Shown: positions 42,200 through 50,510 of the stretch, one piece after another
How positions within the stretch are numbered: position 1 is the first letter of the stretch
How the letters are laid out: the number at the start of each line of letters is the position of its first letter
Source of the DNA: Alicyclobacillus pomorum DSM 14955
GTDB lineage: Bacteria; Bacillota; Bacilli; Alicyclobacillales; Alicyclobacillaceae
DNA length: 64,000 bases
Direction of reading: 5' to 3'
NCBI RefSeq assembly: GCF_000472905.1
Contig: NZ_AXAR01000005.1
Span: 45,241-109,240 of the forward strand
Position numbers and translations under genes: made by a program
The notes under the pieces: generated by a model
Databases searched by the model: none
What the model was told of the DNA's origin: nothing
The model's input: the letters and a program-made list of their open reading frames with translations, nothing else

Positions 42200-43138
42200 G
42201 TGCAGACGGTTCCTGCACAGTCGGCATCCATCGCACGACGCCAGTCTCTGGAAAAAACCGATAGGAACGCGGGGTACCGGATGTTGTTGCCCGCTGCCAT
42301 CGTGATTGCAGCCGTCACGCTGTTCCCAATTGTCTATTCCATATTCATGAGTTTGAACAATATCAGTCTAACGACGAATGGGTTCACCGAGCAATTTGTC
42401 GGGCTCGCCAACTACGGCATCTTGGTGAAGAGTGGGGAGTTCTGGCACAGTGTCTGGTTCACAGTGTACTACGCAGTCGTCACCGTCCTTGTTGAATTAG
42501 TGCTCGGCATGCTCATTGCCCTTGCCATCAACAATGTGGAACGCTTAAAAAACGTTTCTTTGGTCATCATGCTCATCCCGTGGTCCCTCATTACAGTCGT
42601 CTCTGCCCAAATGTGGGATTACATCTACAACGGCGTGTACGGTGTACTCAACTATCTCTTGCAGGCGTTGCACGTGATTGGTGCGCCGGTGACGTGGCTC
42701 GGTTCCCCGACCAGTGCCGTCATCGCCATGATGGTCGCGGACATCTGGAAGACCACGCCGTTTGTCGTCATCATTCTGCTGAGCGGTCTGCAGATGATTT
42801 CGCAGGAGTATTACGAAGCCGCTTACATCGACGGTGCAAATCGTTGGCAGACGTTCTGGAATGTCACCTTCCCGCTGCTGCGCGGAAGTATTGCCTTGGC
42901 CGGTTTGTTCCGCATCCTTCAGGCGTTCGGTGTGTTTGACCTGCCATTCGTCCTCACCAGCGGTGGGCCTGGAACAGCTACCGAATCCCTTGCCATGCTC
43001 GGCGAGCAGGTACTCTTTGGGCGCCTTCACTTCGGGACAGGGTCCGCCATTGCGGTGAGCACGGTCATCCTCGTTCTCGCAGTCTGCTTGGTGTTCCTCT
43101 CCGCGTTTAAGTCGATGGTGAAGGGGGAAACGGCGTGA
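42200..43138 (+). CDS. sugar ABC transporter permease (MalF-like)
   Basis: This is a 312-residue inner-membrane permease with six helices. The N-terminal 30 residues are cytoplasmic. The EAA loop YYEAAYIDGANRWQTFWNVTFPLL, which docks the ATPase, is near residue 215. GTG 42200 follows GGAGGTGAT; an earlier GTG overlaps the site. The gene ends in GTGA, overlapping the next start by 4 bp. No ATPase gene lies in the operon, so a shared MsmX-like ATPase must serve it. Confidence 0.93.
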   Translation: MQTVPAQSASIARRQSLEKTDRNAGYRMLLPAAIVIAAVTLFPIVYSIFMSLNNISLTTNGFTEQFVGLANYGILVKSGEFWHSVWFTVYYAVVTVLVELVLGMLIALAINNVERLKNVSLVIMLIPWSLITVVSAQMWDYIYNGVYGVLNYLLQALHVIGAPVTWLGSPTSAVIAMMVADIWKTTPFVVIILLSGLQMISQEYYEAAYIDGANRWQTFWNVTFPLLRGSIALAGLFRILQAFGVFDLPFVLTSGGPGTATESLAMLGEQVLFGRLHFGTGSAIAVSTVILVLAVCLVFLSAFKSMVKGETA

Positions 43139-43965
43139 TCCAGACCAAGACACAGCGCGTCATCGGTTATGTCGTTCTCATCCTGTTCCTTGTTGCCATC
43201 ATTCTGCCGTTTTACTGGATGGTGGTTACGTCGTTCAAACCGAATACGGACATTACCGCGTATCCGCCTTCGCTCGTTCCGAAGCACTGGACATTGATTC
43301 ACTACGCCACGGCGTTCGGACACTTCAGCTTTGGCATGTACATTCGCAACAGCGTCATTGTTGCGGTCTCTACGACGTTCTTCGTGCTGCTGTTTGCCAG
43401 CATGGCGGGGTTTGCCATCGCCCGCTTGCCGATACGTGCCAAGACGCCGATGCTCATTGCCTTGCTCATCATTTCGGTGTTCCCACCGATTGCAGTCATC
43501 ACTCCGCTGTACATGTTGTTGCGGACCATTGGCTGGCTGAACTCCTATCAGGCGTTGATTGTGCCGTATACGGCGTTCAACTTGCCGTTTGCGATTTGGA
43601 TTTTGCGCAACTATTTCTTGCAAGTTCCTGGCGCGCTGTTTGAAGCCGCCAAAATAGACGGAGCCACCGTGTTTCAGACGTTTTACCGGATCTTCGTCCC
43701 GCTCACGAAGCCGGGGCTGTTTGCGGCTGCCGTCTTCACGTTTGTGGCAGCCTGGACCGAATTTTTCATGGCGCTCGTGTTCAACTCGGCCAATCAGATG
43801 CGGACCATCCCGGTTGGAATCGCGTTGTTCAGTGGGCAGTTCAACGTCCCATACGGGGAAATATTCGCCGGGTCCGTGATTTCCATTGTTCCCATCGTTA
43901 TTTTGGTTGTCATCTTCCGCAAGTGGATTGTTTCGGGGCTCACGTCTGGCGCCGTAAAGGGATAA
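43135..43965 (+). CDS. sugar ABC transporter permease (MalG-like)
   Basis: This is a 276-residue second permease subunit with six helices. The EAA motif is LFEAAKIDGATVFQTFYRIFVPL near residue 185, and the segment NTDITAYPPSLVPKHWTLIHY is common to the MalG group. Translation starts at GTG 43135, coupled to the stop of the first permease gene. The C-terminus ends LTSGAVKG, typical of MalG-type proteins. It forms the channel with the preceding permease. Confidence 0.93.
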   Translation: MIQTKTQRVIGYVVLILFLVAIILPFYWMVVTSFKPNTDITAYPPSLVPKHWTLIHYATAFGHFSFGMYIRNSVIVAVSTTFFVLLFASMAGFAIARLPIRAKTPMLIALLIISVFPPIAVITPLYMLLRTIGWLNSYQALIVPYTAFNLPFAIWILRNYFLQVPGALFEAAKIDGATVFQTFYRIFVPLTKPGLFAAAVFTFVAAWTEFFMALVFNSANQMRTIPVGIALFSGQFNVPYGEIFAGSVISIVPIVILVVIFRKWIVSGLTSGAVKG

Positions 43966-44030
43966 GTGGAGATGGAACATGGCACTGACAAAACATCTAG
44001 ATATTTGACAAGCAGTGGGGGGACAACTCT

Positions 44031-45716
44031 GTGAAGCGTGCATGGTGGAAAGAAGCCGTGGTGTACCAGATTTACCCGCGCAGTTTTATGGACAGCAATG
44101 GAGACGGCATCGGTGACTTGAAGGGAATCACGTCAAAGTTGGATTACCTGAAACAGCTCGGCGTGGACGTGGTCTGGCTGAGCCCGGTGTACAAGTCTCC
44201 GAACGACGACAACGGCTATGATATCAGTGACTACCGCACCATCATGGACGAGTTTGGGACCATGGAAGACTTCGATGAAATGCTCGAAGCCATGCATGCG
44301 CGCGGAATCAAACTCGTCATGGATCTCGTCGCCAATCACACGTCCGATGAACATCCGTGGTTTATCGAATCGCGAAAGTCCAAAGACAATCCATACCGCG
44401 ACTACTACATTTGGCGCCCTGGCAAAGATGGCGCGGAACCGAACAACTGGCTCTCCTATTTCGGTGGTTCCGCCTGGCAGTACGATGAGACGACCGGCGA
44501 GTATTACCTTCACTTGTTCAGCAAGCGGCAACCGGACTTGAATTGGGAAAACCCCAAGGTACGGGACGAAATTTACGACATGATGACGTTCTGGCTGGAC
44601 AAGGGGATTGACGGATTCCGGATGGACGTCATTAATGCGATTTCGAAAGTGGAAGGTCTGCCCGATGCGCCGAATCCGAACGGCGAGAAATACGTCTGGG
44701 GCGGACAGTACTTCCTCAACGGGCCGAAAGTGCACGACTACCTTCAGGAGATGCATGAACGCGTCCTGTCAAAATACGACATCATGACCGTCGGCGAAAC
44801 GGGAGGTGTCACGACACAGGATGCGCTCCTGTACGCCGGGGAAGAGCGACGCGAGCTGAACATGGTGTTTCAGTTCGAGCACACCGAGAAGCTCGATTCC
44901 GGTCCTGGCGGCAAGTGGGATATTCGACCTTGGAAGCTCACTGATCTCAAAGCCATTATGAGCCGTTGGCAGTACGACTTGCATGGGAAGGCCTGGAACA
45001 GCCTGTACCTAAACAACCATGACCAACCGCGGTCCGTATCCCGGTGGGGCGACGACAAGCGCTACAGGGTAGAATCGGCCAAGATGTTGGCAACGTTCCT
45101 GCACATGCAGCAAGGTACACCGTTCATCTACCAAGGCGAAGAAATTGGAATGACGAACGTTCAGTTTGATTCCATTGAGGACTACCGCGACGTGGAGATC
45201 CACAATCTTTGGCAAGATAGGGTCGTTCGGGGTGGGCAAGACCCGGACGTCGTCATGCGCGCCATTCACGCCAAGGGTCGCGATAATGCCCGTACGCCCA
45301 TGCAGTGGGATGACAGCGAGAACGCGGGCTTCACCACTGGGACGCCGTGGATCAAGGTCAATCCGAACTACAAGGAAATCAATGTGAAGAACGCGTTGGC
45401 GGATCCTCAGTCGATATTCTACTACTACCAATCGCTCATCCGACTGCGCCATGAACATCCTGTGGTCGTTTACGGAAGGTATGATCTCATCCTGGAAGAT
45501 CATCCTGAAATTTACGCGTTTACACGGACCCTGGGCGATGAGTGTTGGCTGGTCATCAACAACTTCTTTTCAGGCACACCGGTGTTTGAATTGCCGGACC
45601 ACCTTCCGTCCGAGGCACCACAATTGATGATTTCGAACTATGAAGTCCCAGAGAACGACGACATTCGGCGCATCCAGCTTCGTCCGTACGAAAGCCGCGT
45701 CTATCGCCTGTCATAA
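44031..45716 (+). CDS. malL: GH13 alpha-glucosidase, oligo-1,6-glucosidase type
   Basis: This is a 561-residue intracellular (no signal peptide) glycoside hydrolase. Region I is DLVANHTSDEH. Region II GFRMDVIN holds the nucleophile Asp199. Region III TVGETGG holds the acid/base Glu256, and region IV is NNHDQPR. Val directly after Asp199 is the residue linked to alpha-1,6 preference; maltases carry Thr. GTG 44031 follows GGGGGG. Being last in the uptake operon, it hydrolyses the imported disaccharide to glucose. MalL-type enzymes often accept maltose and sucrose too. Confidence 0.92.
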   Translation: MKRAWWKEAVVYQIYPRSFMDSNGDGIGDLKGITSKLDYLKQLGVDVVWLSPVYKSPNDDNGYDISDYRTIMDEFGTMEDFDEMLEAMHARGIKLVMDLVANHTSDEHPWFIESRKSKDNPYRDYYIWRPGKDGAEPNNWLSYFGGSAWQYDETTGEYYLHLFSKRQPDLNWENPKVRDEIYDMMTFWLDKGIDGFRMDVINAISKVEGLPDAPNPNGEKYVWGGQYFLNGPKVHDYLQEMHERVLSKYDIMTVGETGGVTTQDALLYAGEERRELNMVFQFEHTEKLDSGPGGKWDIRPWKLTDLKAIMSRWQYDLHGKAWNSLYLNNHDQPRSVSRWGDDKRYRVESAKMLATFLHMQQGTPFIYQGEEIGMTNVQFDSIEDYRDVEIHNLWQDRVVRGGQDPDVVMRAIHAKGRDNARTPMQWDDSENAGFTTGTPWIKVNPNYKEINVKNALADPQSIFYYYQSLIRLRHEHPVVVYGRYDLILEDHPEIYAFTRTLGDECWLVINNFFSGTPVFELPDHLPSEAPQLMISNYEVPENDDIRRIQLRPYESRVYRLS

Positions 45717-45775
45717 CGGCCACTCCACGCGCAAGCGAGTGCTGGAACAGAACTGAGGATGGCACGGCTTTTTGC

Positions 45776-45964
45776 TTTACTTTTGTCATACCTGTGTGTA
45801 TAATGACATTGTTCAGGAGCCATTCGTAGCTATAGCCAAACTTATGAGCCGTCTTTTCTGCGCCTCATAGTGAGGTCAGGGAAGGCGGTTTGTTATATTT
45901 CCCGCACGATGCACGAGCAAATGAACAAGTGATGTGCTGAAACATGCACGAGGAGGACAATTAC
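45776..45964 (+). promoter_or_regulatory. cold-shock gene promoter and long 5' leader
   Basis: TTTACT, 17 bp, TATAAT (45776-45804) is the promoter, giving a leader of about 150 nt. The leader can form a hairpin CCGTCTTTTC...GGGAAGGCGG (45849-45888) with an inner CCTCA/TGAGG stem, followed by a U-rich stretch. Long structured leaders acting as RNA thermoswitches are known for csp genes. Confidence 0.55.
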
Positions 45965-46162
45965 ATGCAAGAAGGTATCGTCAAGTGGTTTAATGCAGAC
46001 AAGGGATTCGGTTTCATTTCTCGGGAAAATGGCGACGACGTGTTTGTACATTACAGCGCTATCCTCGGAAACGGCTACAGAGCCCTGGAAGAGGGACAAC
46101 GCGTGACGTTTGAAGTAGTGCAAGGTCCGAAAGGCCCCCAAGCGGCAAACGTAACCATCTGA
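45965..46162 (+). CDS. cold-shock protein
   Basis: This is a 65-residue OB-fold RNA chaperone. RNP1 is present as KGFGFI and RNP2 as VFVHYSAI. It starts [19 protein letters not shown] at ATG 45965, 8 bp after GAGGAGG. The length and motifs are those of CspA/CspB. It is monocistronic with its own terminator. The variant [13 protein letters not shown] replaces the more usual KTLxEGQxV, with no obvious loss of function. Confidence 0.96.
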   Translation: MQEGIVKWFNADKGFGFISRENGDDVFVHYSAILGNGYRALEEGQRVTFEVVQGPKGPQAANVTI

Positions 46163-46268
46163 TTGACCCGTCATCCAAGCTTACGTAAAACAGTGGAACA
46201 GATTCAAGTCGAGTGATCCCTGGCCGTATGGAAGTGAACACGGTTTGGGCAGCGGAAGCTAACCACTC

Positions 46269-46311
46269 TACCGCCACGTGAGACCCAGTGCTCATGTGGC
46301 GGTATTTTTTT
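46269..46311 (+). terminator. terminator after the cold-shock gene
   Basis: TACCGCCACGTGAG and CTCATGTGGCGGTA form a 14-bp stem with an 8-nt loop, followed by seven T. Confidence 0.92.
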
Positions 46312-46413
46312 GTGGGACACGCGCAATTTTGGGCACAGACGTGTGCGTTTGCCCTTTGTCAGTGATGAGTTAGTGGCATTGTATAGGCGTGAGTGGGAAC
46401 GGGGGAGAACCGG

Positions 46414-47169
46414 ATGACTACGCACGGAGTGTCCATCATCACTTGTAGCAAGCGATCCGACTGCATCGACAACTTATTGCAAAACTACGTTCGTCAGCGC
46501 GTTACACCCATAGAGCTGATTATCGTGGTCAACAAGGACGGGGCTGCCAAGCGGAAGTATGAGGAAAGAGCCAAATCGTACAAGAACGTTGTCGTGTACC
46601 AGCTACCAGAGGCGGTTTCTCTCGGAACGTGCTTAAATTTTGCAGTGGGCAAAGCGCGGTACCCATTGATTGCGAAGTTTGACGACGATGATTACTATGG
46701 CCCAAAGTACCTCCATCGCTGTATCCGCACGTTGCGGAAAACTGGGGCGGACGTGGTGGGGAAGCGCGCACACTTCTTGTACTTGCAAGGGCTTCGGACG
46801 CTTTTGCTCCGGTTTCCAAAGGCGGAAAACAAATTTGTGCGCAGCGTGGCCGGAGCCACTTTGGTCGTCAGAAAAAGGGTCTTCAGCAAGGTTGCTTTTC
46901 CGGACAGGACCGTCGGTGAAGATGTGCACTTTTGTCGAGCGTGTGTTGCGAAAGGGTTCAAGATATACTCCGGGGATCGGTATGACTTTGTCGGCATTCG
47001 CAGGAAGCACTTGAAAACGCACACTTGGAAAGCGACGTATCGCCACTTGTTGTCGCTCAACAATGCCATCGTCATCCCCAACGTGCACAGTGTCCGAAAG
47101 TACGTCCATCATTCCTTCCAAAACCATTCGGTCGGCCGAATGAAACGTAGTATCGACGGGGAGAGGTGA
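46414..47169 (+). CDS. GT2-like glycosyltransferase (first of a paralogous pair)
   Basis: This is a 251-residue GT-A fold enzyme. The N-terminal strand is GVSIITCSKRSDCIDNLLQN. The DxD site is AKFDDDDYYGPKYL near residue 95. The acceptor-side TVGEDVHFCRACVAKGFKIY is followed by FVGIRRKHLKTHTW. ATG 46414 follows GGGGGAG. The last 61 bp overlap the 3' end of the convergent PIG-L gene. It is clearly paralogous to the gene at 48088. These proteins resemble CgeD-like glycosyltransferases linked to the spore surface. Acceptor and donor are not known. Confidence 0.85.
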   Translation: MTTHGVSIITCSKRSDCIDNLLQNYVRQRVTPIELIIVVNKDGAAKRKYEERAKSYKNVVVYQLPEAVSLGTCLNFAVGKARYPLIAKFDDDDYYGPKYLHRCIRTLRKTGADVVGKRAHFLYLQGLRTLLLRFPKAENKFVRSVAGATLVVRKRVFSKVAFPDRTVGEDVHFCRACVAKGFKIYSGDRYDFVGIRRKHLKTHTWKATYRHLLSLNNAIVIPNVHSVRKYVHHSFQNHSVGRMKRSIDGER

Positions 47170-47903
47170 TACTGGGACCGATGAAGACGGAACGCCGCGC
47201 GTTTTTGCTCCACTTCTGACTTGGATAGGGTGAGTTCCCGCACCCGCTTCGATTGCAACGCGACTGGGGGGATGAGGGGACCTCGCTGACTTGGATAATG
47301 AGGATAGTGAATGAGGTAACTCAACACCGTTGGCTGGATTTTCGTGCTACGAATGGCGGCCAACGCGAATCTGCGCGTTGCCCTGTGATCTGGGTGCGTG
47401 TCACTACGATGCGGCAACACGACCGTACCTGGCTTCACGTTCGTCACGACCGATGTCAGGGTTTTTAGTACACCCCGATACGAGTACGCGGCTCCACGCT
47501 CAAACGCGAATGCGTAGTTTGCGCGTACCTTCTTTGTGAAGGGCGACTGAATGGTGCGATGGGTCTTCTTGCTCGCCTCGAGCACATGCAGTTTCCCGTC
47601 TGGGAATCCAAGGAAAAACAGGTGGCTCGGGGGTACGCCCAAACAGCGCATCGCCTGCGAAGCTTCATTGAACCGCAGTTTCCCAAGCTGAACAAATGAC
47701 GCCTTGCTTTCTGGCAGGTGGAGGGATTCCCGCACCGCGTCCGCAAATCCATCCCCAACCGTCATGAACACCACATACACATCGTGCCCTGCGCGAAGTG
47801 CTTGTTGGATGAGTCCTGCCGCTGCCAGCACCTCATCGTCGGGGTGCGGCGCCACGACCAATAAGGGAGAAGTCAGCCGAGATCCATGTATGGTTGAAAA
47901 CAT
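47109..47903 (-). CDS. PIG-L family deacetylase
   Basis: This is a 264-residue zinc-dependent N-acetylsugar deacetylase of the LmbE/PIG-L family. The metal motif is LLVVAPHPDDEVLAAAGLIQ, with the second His in HRSDTHPDHRATRRFAL. ATG 47903 follows GGGGTGGG on the minus strand. It lies between two GT2 genes: convergent and overlapping with one, divergent from the other. A natural role is removing acetyl groups from GlcNAc-type residues added by those transferases, possibly on the spore surface. No signal peptide, so it acts in the cytosol. Confidence 0.9.
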   Translation of the reverse strand: MFSTIHGSRLTSPLLVVAPHPDDEVLAAAGLIQQALRAGHDVYVVFMTVGDGFADAVRESLHLPESKASFVQLGKLRFNEASQAMRCLGVPPSHLFFLGFPDGKLHVLEASKKTHRTIQSPFTKKVRANYAFAFERGAAYSYRGVLKTLTSVVTNVKPGTVVLPHRSDTHPDHRATRRFALAAIRSTKIQPTVLSYLIHYPHYPSQRGPLIPPVALQSKRVRELTLSKSEVEQKRAAFRLHRSQYHLSPSILRFIRPTEWFWKE

Positions 47904-48087
47904 TGTGCACCCACCCCACACGTTCTACAGCGTCGCCCTCCTCGTGCCGCCATGCTCTGTACACGGTATTCGGCGAGCCACACCGCTGTCTAGTGAATTT
48001 GCCCACCCGAGTACTTGCCCACATCAGGGGGCCTTGTCCCAGCATACGGTGTATAGATGAGGTCGGTGAGACGGAGAGGGTGGGTTC

Positions 48088-48951
48088 ATGGCCCAGCGCG
48101 ACGACCGAACAAGACGGTTCCGGGGTATCACCGTGGTCACGTGTACAAAGCGACCGGGGAATATCGATACCATTTTGCGCAACTTCAAGCGGCAAACGGT
48201 AGATCCAAAGGAACTCATCGTTGTTCTCAACAACGACGCATTGGATATCCGAATGTACCAGCAGCGGGCTGAGGCGTACGAGAACGTATCTGTTTTCCAA
48301 TTGTCGGAGGACACATCTCTGGGCCTGTGCTTGAACTTTGCCATTACGAAGGCACGCTATCCCTATATTGCGAAATTGGATGACGATGACTACTACGCTC
48401 GCGACTACCTTCACGAAAGTGTGATGGCACTGCGTGAAAACAAGGCGGATGTGGTCGGAAAGCATGCGCACTATCTGTACCTGACAGGCAAAAAACTGCT
48501 CGTGATTCGCTTTCCAAAAGGGGAGCACCGCTTTGTGAAGTCGGTTTCTGGTGCAACACTGGTGGCTCGGAAAGCCGTGTTCAACAAGGTGCGGTTTCGG
48601 GATCTGTGGGTTGGAGAAGACGACCGGTTTTGCGAGGATTGTAGACGCAAAGGATTTCGCATTTACTCCACCAGTCGATACAACTTCGTGGGGATTCGGC
48701 AAAAGGACACGGATACCCACACTTGGAAGATTACGGCCCGCCGACTGCTGTCACTGCCCAGCGTGGAAATCGTTGCCCGGACCAAGAACTACAGGCGCCT
48801 GGTGCGGTGGCCCGAACCGGATCAAGCGGAACAAGTGGATGCATCGCCGGGAAACGAGGCGCCGAGCGGCCAAGGCGAGGTGGATGTACGGCCAGGGAAC
48901 GAGTTGCTCAGCGGCCAAGACGAGAGAGAAGTCACCGACAAGTACGAGTGA
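48088..48951 (+). CDS. GT2-like glycosyltransferase with repeat tail (second of a paralogous pair)
   Basis: This is a 287-residue GT-A enzyme. ITVVTCTKRPGNIDTILRNF opens the fold, the DxD site is AKLDDDDYYARDYL near residue 100, and WVGEDDRFCEDCRRKGFRIY lies on the acceptor side. It aligns along its length with the protein encoded at 46414, so the two arose by duplication. Unlike its paralogue it carries a C-terminal extension with two 15-residue repeats (VDASPGNEAPSGQGE and VDVRPGNELLSGQDE). ATG 48088 follows GAGAGGGTGGG. The 5' arm of its terminator is inside the second repeat. Confidence 0.87.
   Translation: MAQRDDRTRRFRGITVVTCTKRPGNIDTILRNFKRQTVDPKELIVVLNNDALDIRMYQQRAEAYENVSVFQLSEDTSLGLCLNFAITKARYPYIAKLDDDDYYARDYLHESVMALRENKADVVGKHAHYLYLTGKKLLVIRFPKGEHRFVKSVSGATLVARKAVFNKVRFRDLWVGEDDRFCEDCRRKGFRIYSTSRYNFVGIRQKDTDTHTWKITARRLLSLPSVEIVARTKNYRRLVRWPEPDQAEQVDASPGNEAPSGQGEVDVRPGNELLSGQDEREVTDKYE
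48835..48924 (+). repeat. two 45-bp in-frame repeats at the 3' end of the GT2 gene
   Basis: Copies at 48835-48879 and 48880-48924 encode V-D-x2-P-G-N-E-x2-S-G-Q-x-E. The DNA copies have diverged, but the shared block AGCGGCCAAG is identical in both. Confidence 0.8.
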
Positions 48952-48976
48952 ATCCAGCTTGGCCGTTTTTTTTTTT
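48912..48976 (+). terminator. terminator overlapping the GT2 coding region
   Basis: CGGCCAAG at 48912-48919, inside the last coding repeat, pairs with CTTGGCCG at 48958-48965, which is followed by eleven T. The loop is long (38 nt) but the U-run is excellent. Confidence 0.65.
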
Positions 48977-48997
48977 GATAGGCCTGTTTTTGTTATC

Positions 48998-50290
48998 ATG
49001 GAAGAAGTTTCGGTCACTTCACCTCGAGGGGAGTTGCAGCAAGTCGTGAACGAGTCATTGAGAAAGTACGCCGAATTAGCCATTAAGGTCGGTGTCAACC
49101 TGCAGCCAGGTCAGCATCTCGTCATTGGTTACGGACAACGGCAGGTGCTCCCGGAGCACGTCGAGTTTGTTCGATTGTTGATTGAAGCCGGTTACGATTC
49201 CGGCGCAAAGTTCGTGCAAGTGGACTGGGGCGACGAGTGGTGGATGCGCGAAACGGTGAAGCGCGGATCGCTCGAAACCCTGGAAGCTCGCGCGCGCTGG
49301 CAGGCTCAATGGGTGGAGCAGCTGGCGAAAGAGGGCGCTGCGTACATCGCACTTCCTGCCACCAATCCGGATTTGTACGCTGGACTGGATCCGGTTCGCG
49401 TCGCGAAGGCCACTCGCTCCATCCAAGCCTCGCTGCGCGAGTTCAACAAGAGGCGGACGAACGACGAGTACAGCTGGTCGTTGTTGTCGGCGCCAACGCA
49501 GGCTTGGGCAGACAAAGTCTATCCCGAGTTGCCAGAGAGTGAACGCGTGCCCGCGCTGTGGCGGGACATTCTGAAATGCGCCCGCGCAGCCGGTGACGAC
49601 CCGATTGCAGATTGGCGTGAACATTTGAAGAACCTGAAACGGCGGAGTGACTGGTTGAACAGCCTTGGCATCCGCAAACTCCACTATCGCTCGCCGGGTA
49701 CCGATTTGACGATTGAAATGCCCAATGGCTACTTCTGGACAAGCGCGTCGAAAGACACACCGCAGGGTGTCCCGTTTGTCCCCAACATTCCAACCGAAGA
49801 AGTGTTTGCTACACCTCTGAAGACCGGGGTGAACGGCACGGTGACCAGCACGCTTCCACTCAATCACAATGGTGCACTGATTGAGGAATTGACGCTGCGC
49901 TTCGAAAACGGACGGATTGTCGAATACTCTGCCAAATCGGGACGGGAAGCCTTGAAGAACATCATCGAGGCGGACGAAGGCAGCCATTACCTGGGCGAAG
50001 TGGCGCTGGTTCCGGTAAATTCGCCGATTGCGAAGATGGGGCGCTTGTTCTACAACACGCTATTTGACGAAAACGCGTCTTGCCACCTAGCCATTGGTGA
50101 AGCGTATCCGCTGATTGAAGGAGGCCGCGAATTGCCCCGCAGTGAATGGGACAAGCACGGCCTGAACGAGAGCATGATGCACGTGGACTTCATGATTGGT
50201 TCTCCGGAATTGGATATTGACGCAACTACGCAGTCCGGCGAAGTCGTGCCGATTTTCCGCGCGGGCAACTGGGCAATGGACATCCAGTGA
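48998..50290 (+). CDS. M29-family aminopeptidase (AmpS/PepS type)
   Basis: This is a metallo-aminopeptidase of up to 430 residues. The family start region is RKYAELAIKVGVNLQPGQHL. The metal ligands expected for M29 lie in PTEEVFATP (Glu), LGEVALVP (Glu), ASCHLAIGEAYP (His) and MHVDFMIGS (His, Asp). The start is uncertain: ATG 48998 lacks a ribosome site and sits next to a likely -10 box, while TTG 49034 and GTG 49046 follow GAGGGGAG. GTG 49046 would give 414 residues, the normal length for AmpS. It is cytosolic and releases N-terminal residues from peptides. Confidence 0.92.
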   Translation: MEEVSVTSPRGELQQVVNESLRKYAELAIKVGVNLQPGQHLVIGYGQRQVLPEHVEFVRLLIEAGYDSGAKFVQVDWGDEWWMRETVKRGSLETLEARARWQAQWVEQLAKEGAAYIALPATNPDLYAGLDPVRVAKATRSIQASLREFNKRRTNDEYSWSLLSAPTQAWADKVYPELPESERVPALWRDILKCARAAGDDPIADWREHLKNLKRRSDWLNSLGIRKLHYRSPGTDLTIEMPNGYFWTSASKDTPQGVPFVPNIPTEEVFATPLKTGVNGTVTSTLPLNHNGALIEELTLRFENGRIVEYSAKSGREALKNIIEADEGSHYLGEVALVPVNSPIAKMGRLFYNTLFDENASCHLAIGEAYPLIEGGRELPRSEWDKHGLNESMMHVDFMIGSPELDIDATTQSGEVVPIFRAGNWAMDIQ

Positions 50291-50311
50291 TCACCATGCT
50301 CTACGGTGGAT

Positions 50312-50356
50312 GGGGCCTGTCCCACAAGTGACGACTGGTGGGCAGGTCCCTTTTTG
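50312..50356 (+). terminator. terminator after the aminopeptidase
   Basis: GGGGCCTGTCCCAC pairs with GTGGGCAGGTCCC, followed by TTTTT. Confidence 0.85.
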
Positions 50357-50450
50357 TGTACCTGGTTCTTATGGGGGGGCATTGGCATCAGCGTCATGAG
50401 GCATCGATAGATAGGCATGGGGAATTTGGATGGGAAGGTCCTGAGTCAAC

Positions 50451-50484
50451 AAAAAGGGATGCACCTGAGAAGGCACATCCCTTT
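50451..50484 (-). terminator. terminator of the small Gly/Tyr-rich gene
   Basis: On the minus strand AAAGGGATGTG and CATCCCTTTTT form a hairpin ending in a U-run, 27 bp beyond the stop of the gene at 50511-50834. Confidence 0.75.
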
Positions 50485-50510
50485 GCACTGCGTTTGAGGT
50501 TCTTGATTTA

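Noticed and set aside
49076-49987. 303-codon minus-strand open frame
   Set aside because: It is antisense to the aminopeptidase, with no ribosome site and an Arg/Pro/His-rich product typical of shadow frames in GC-rich DNA.
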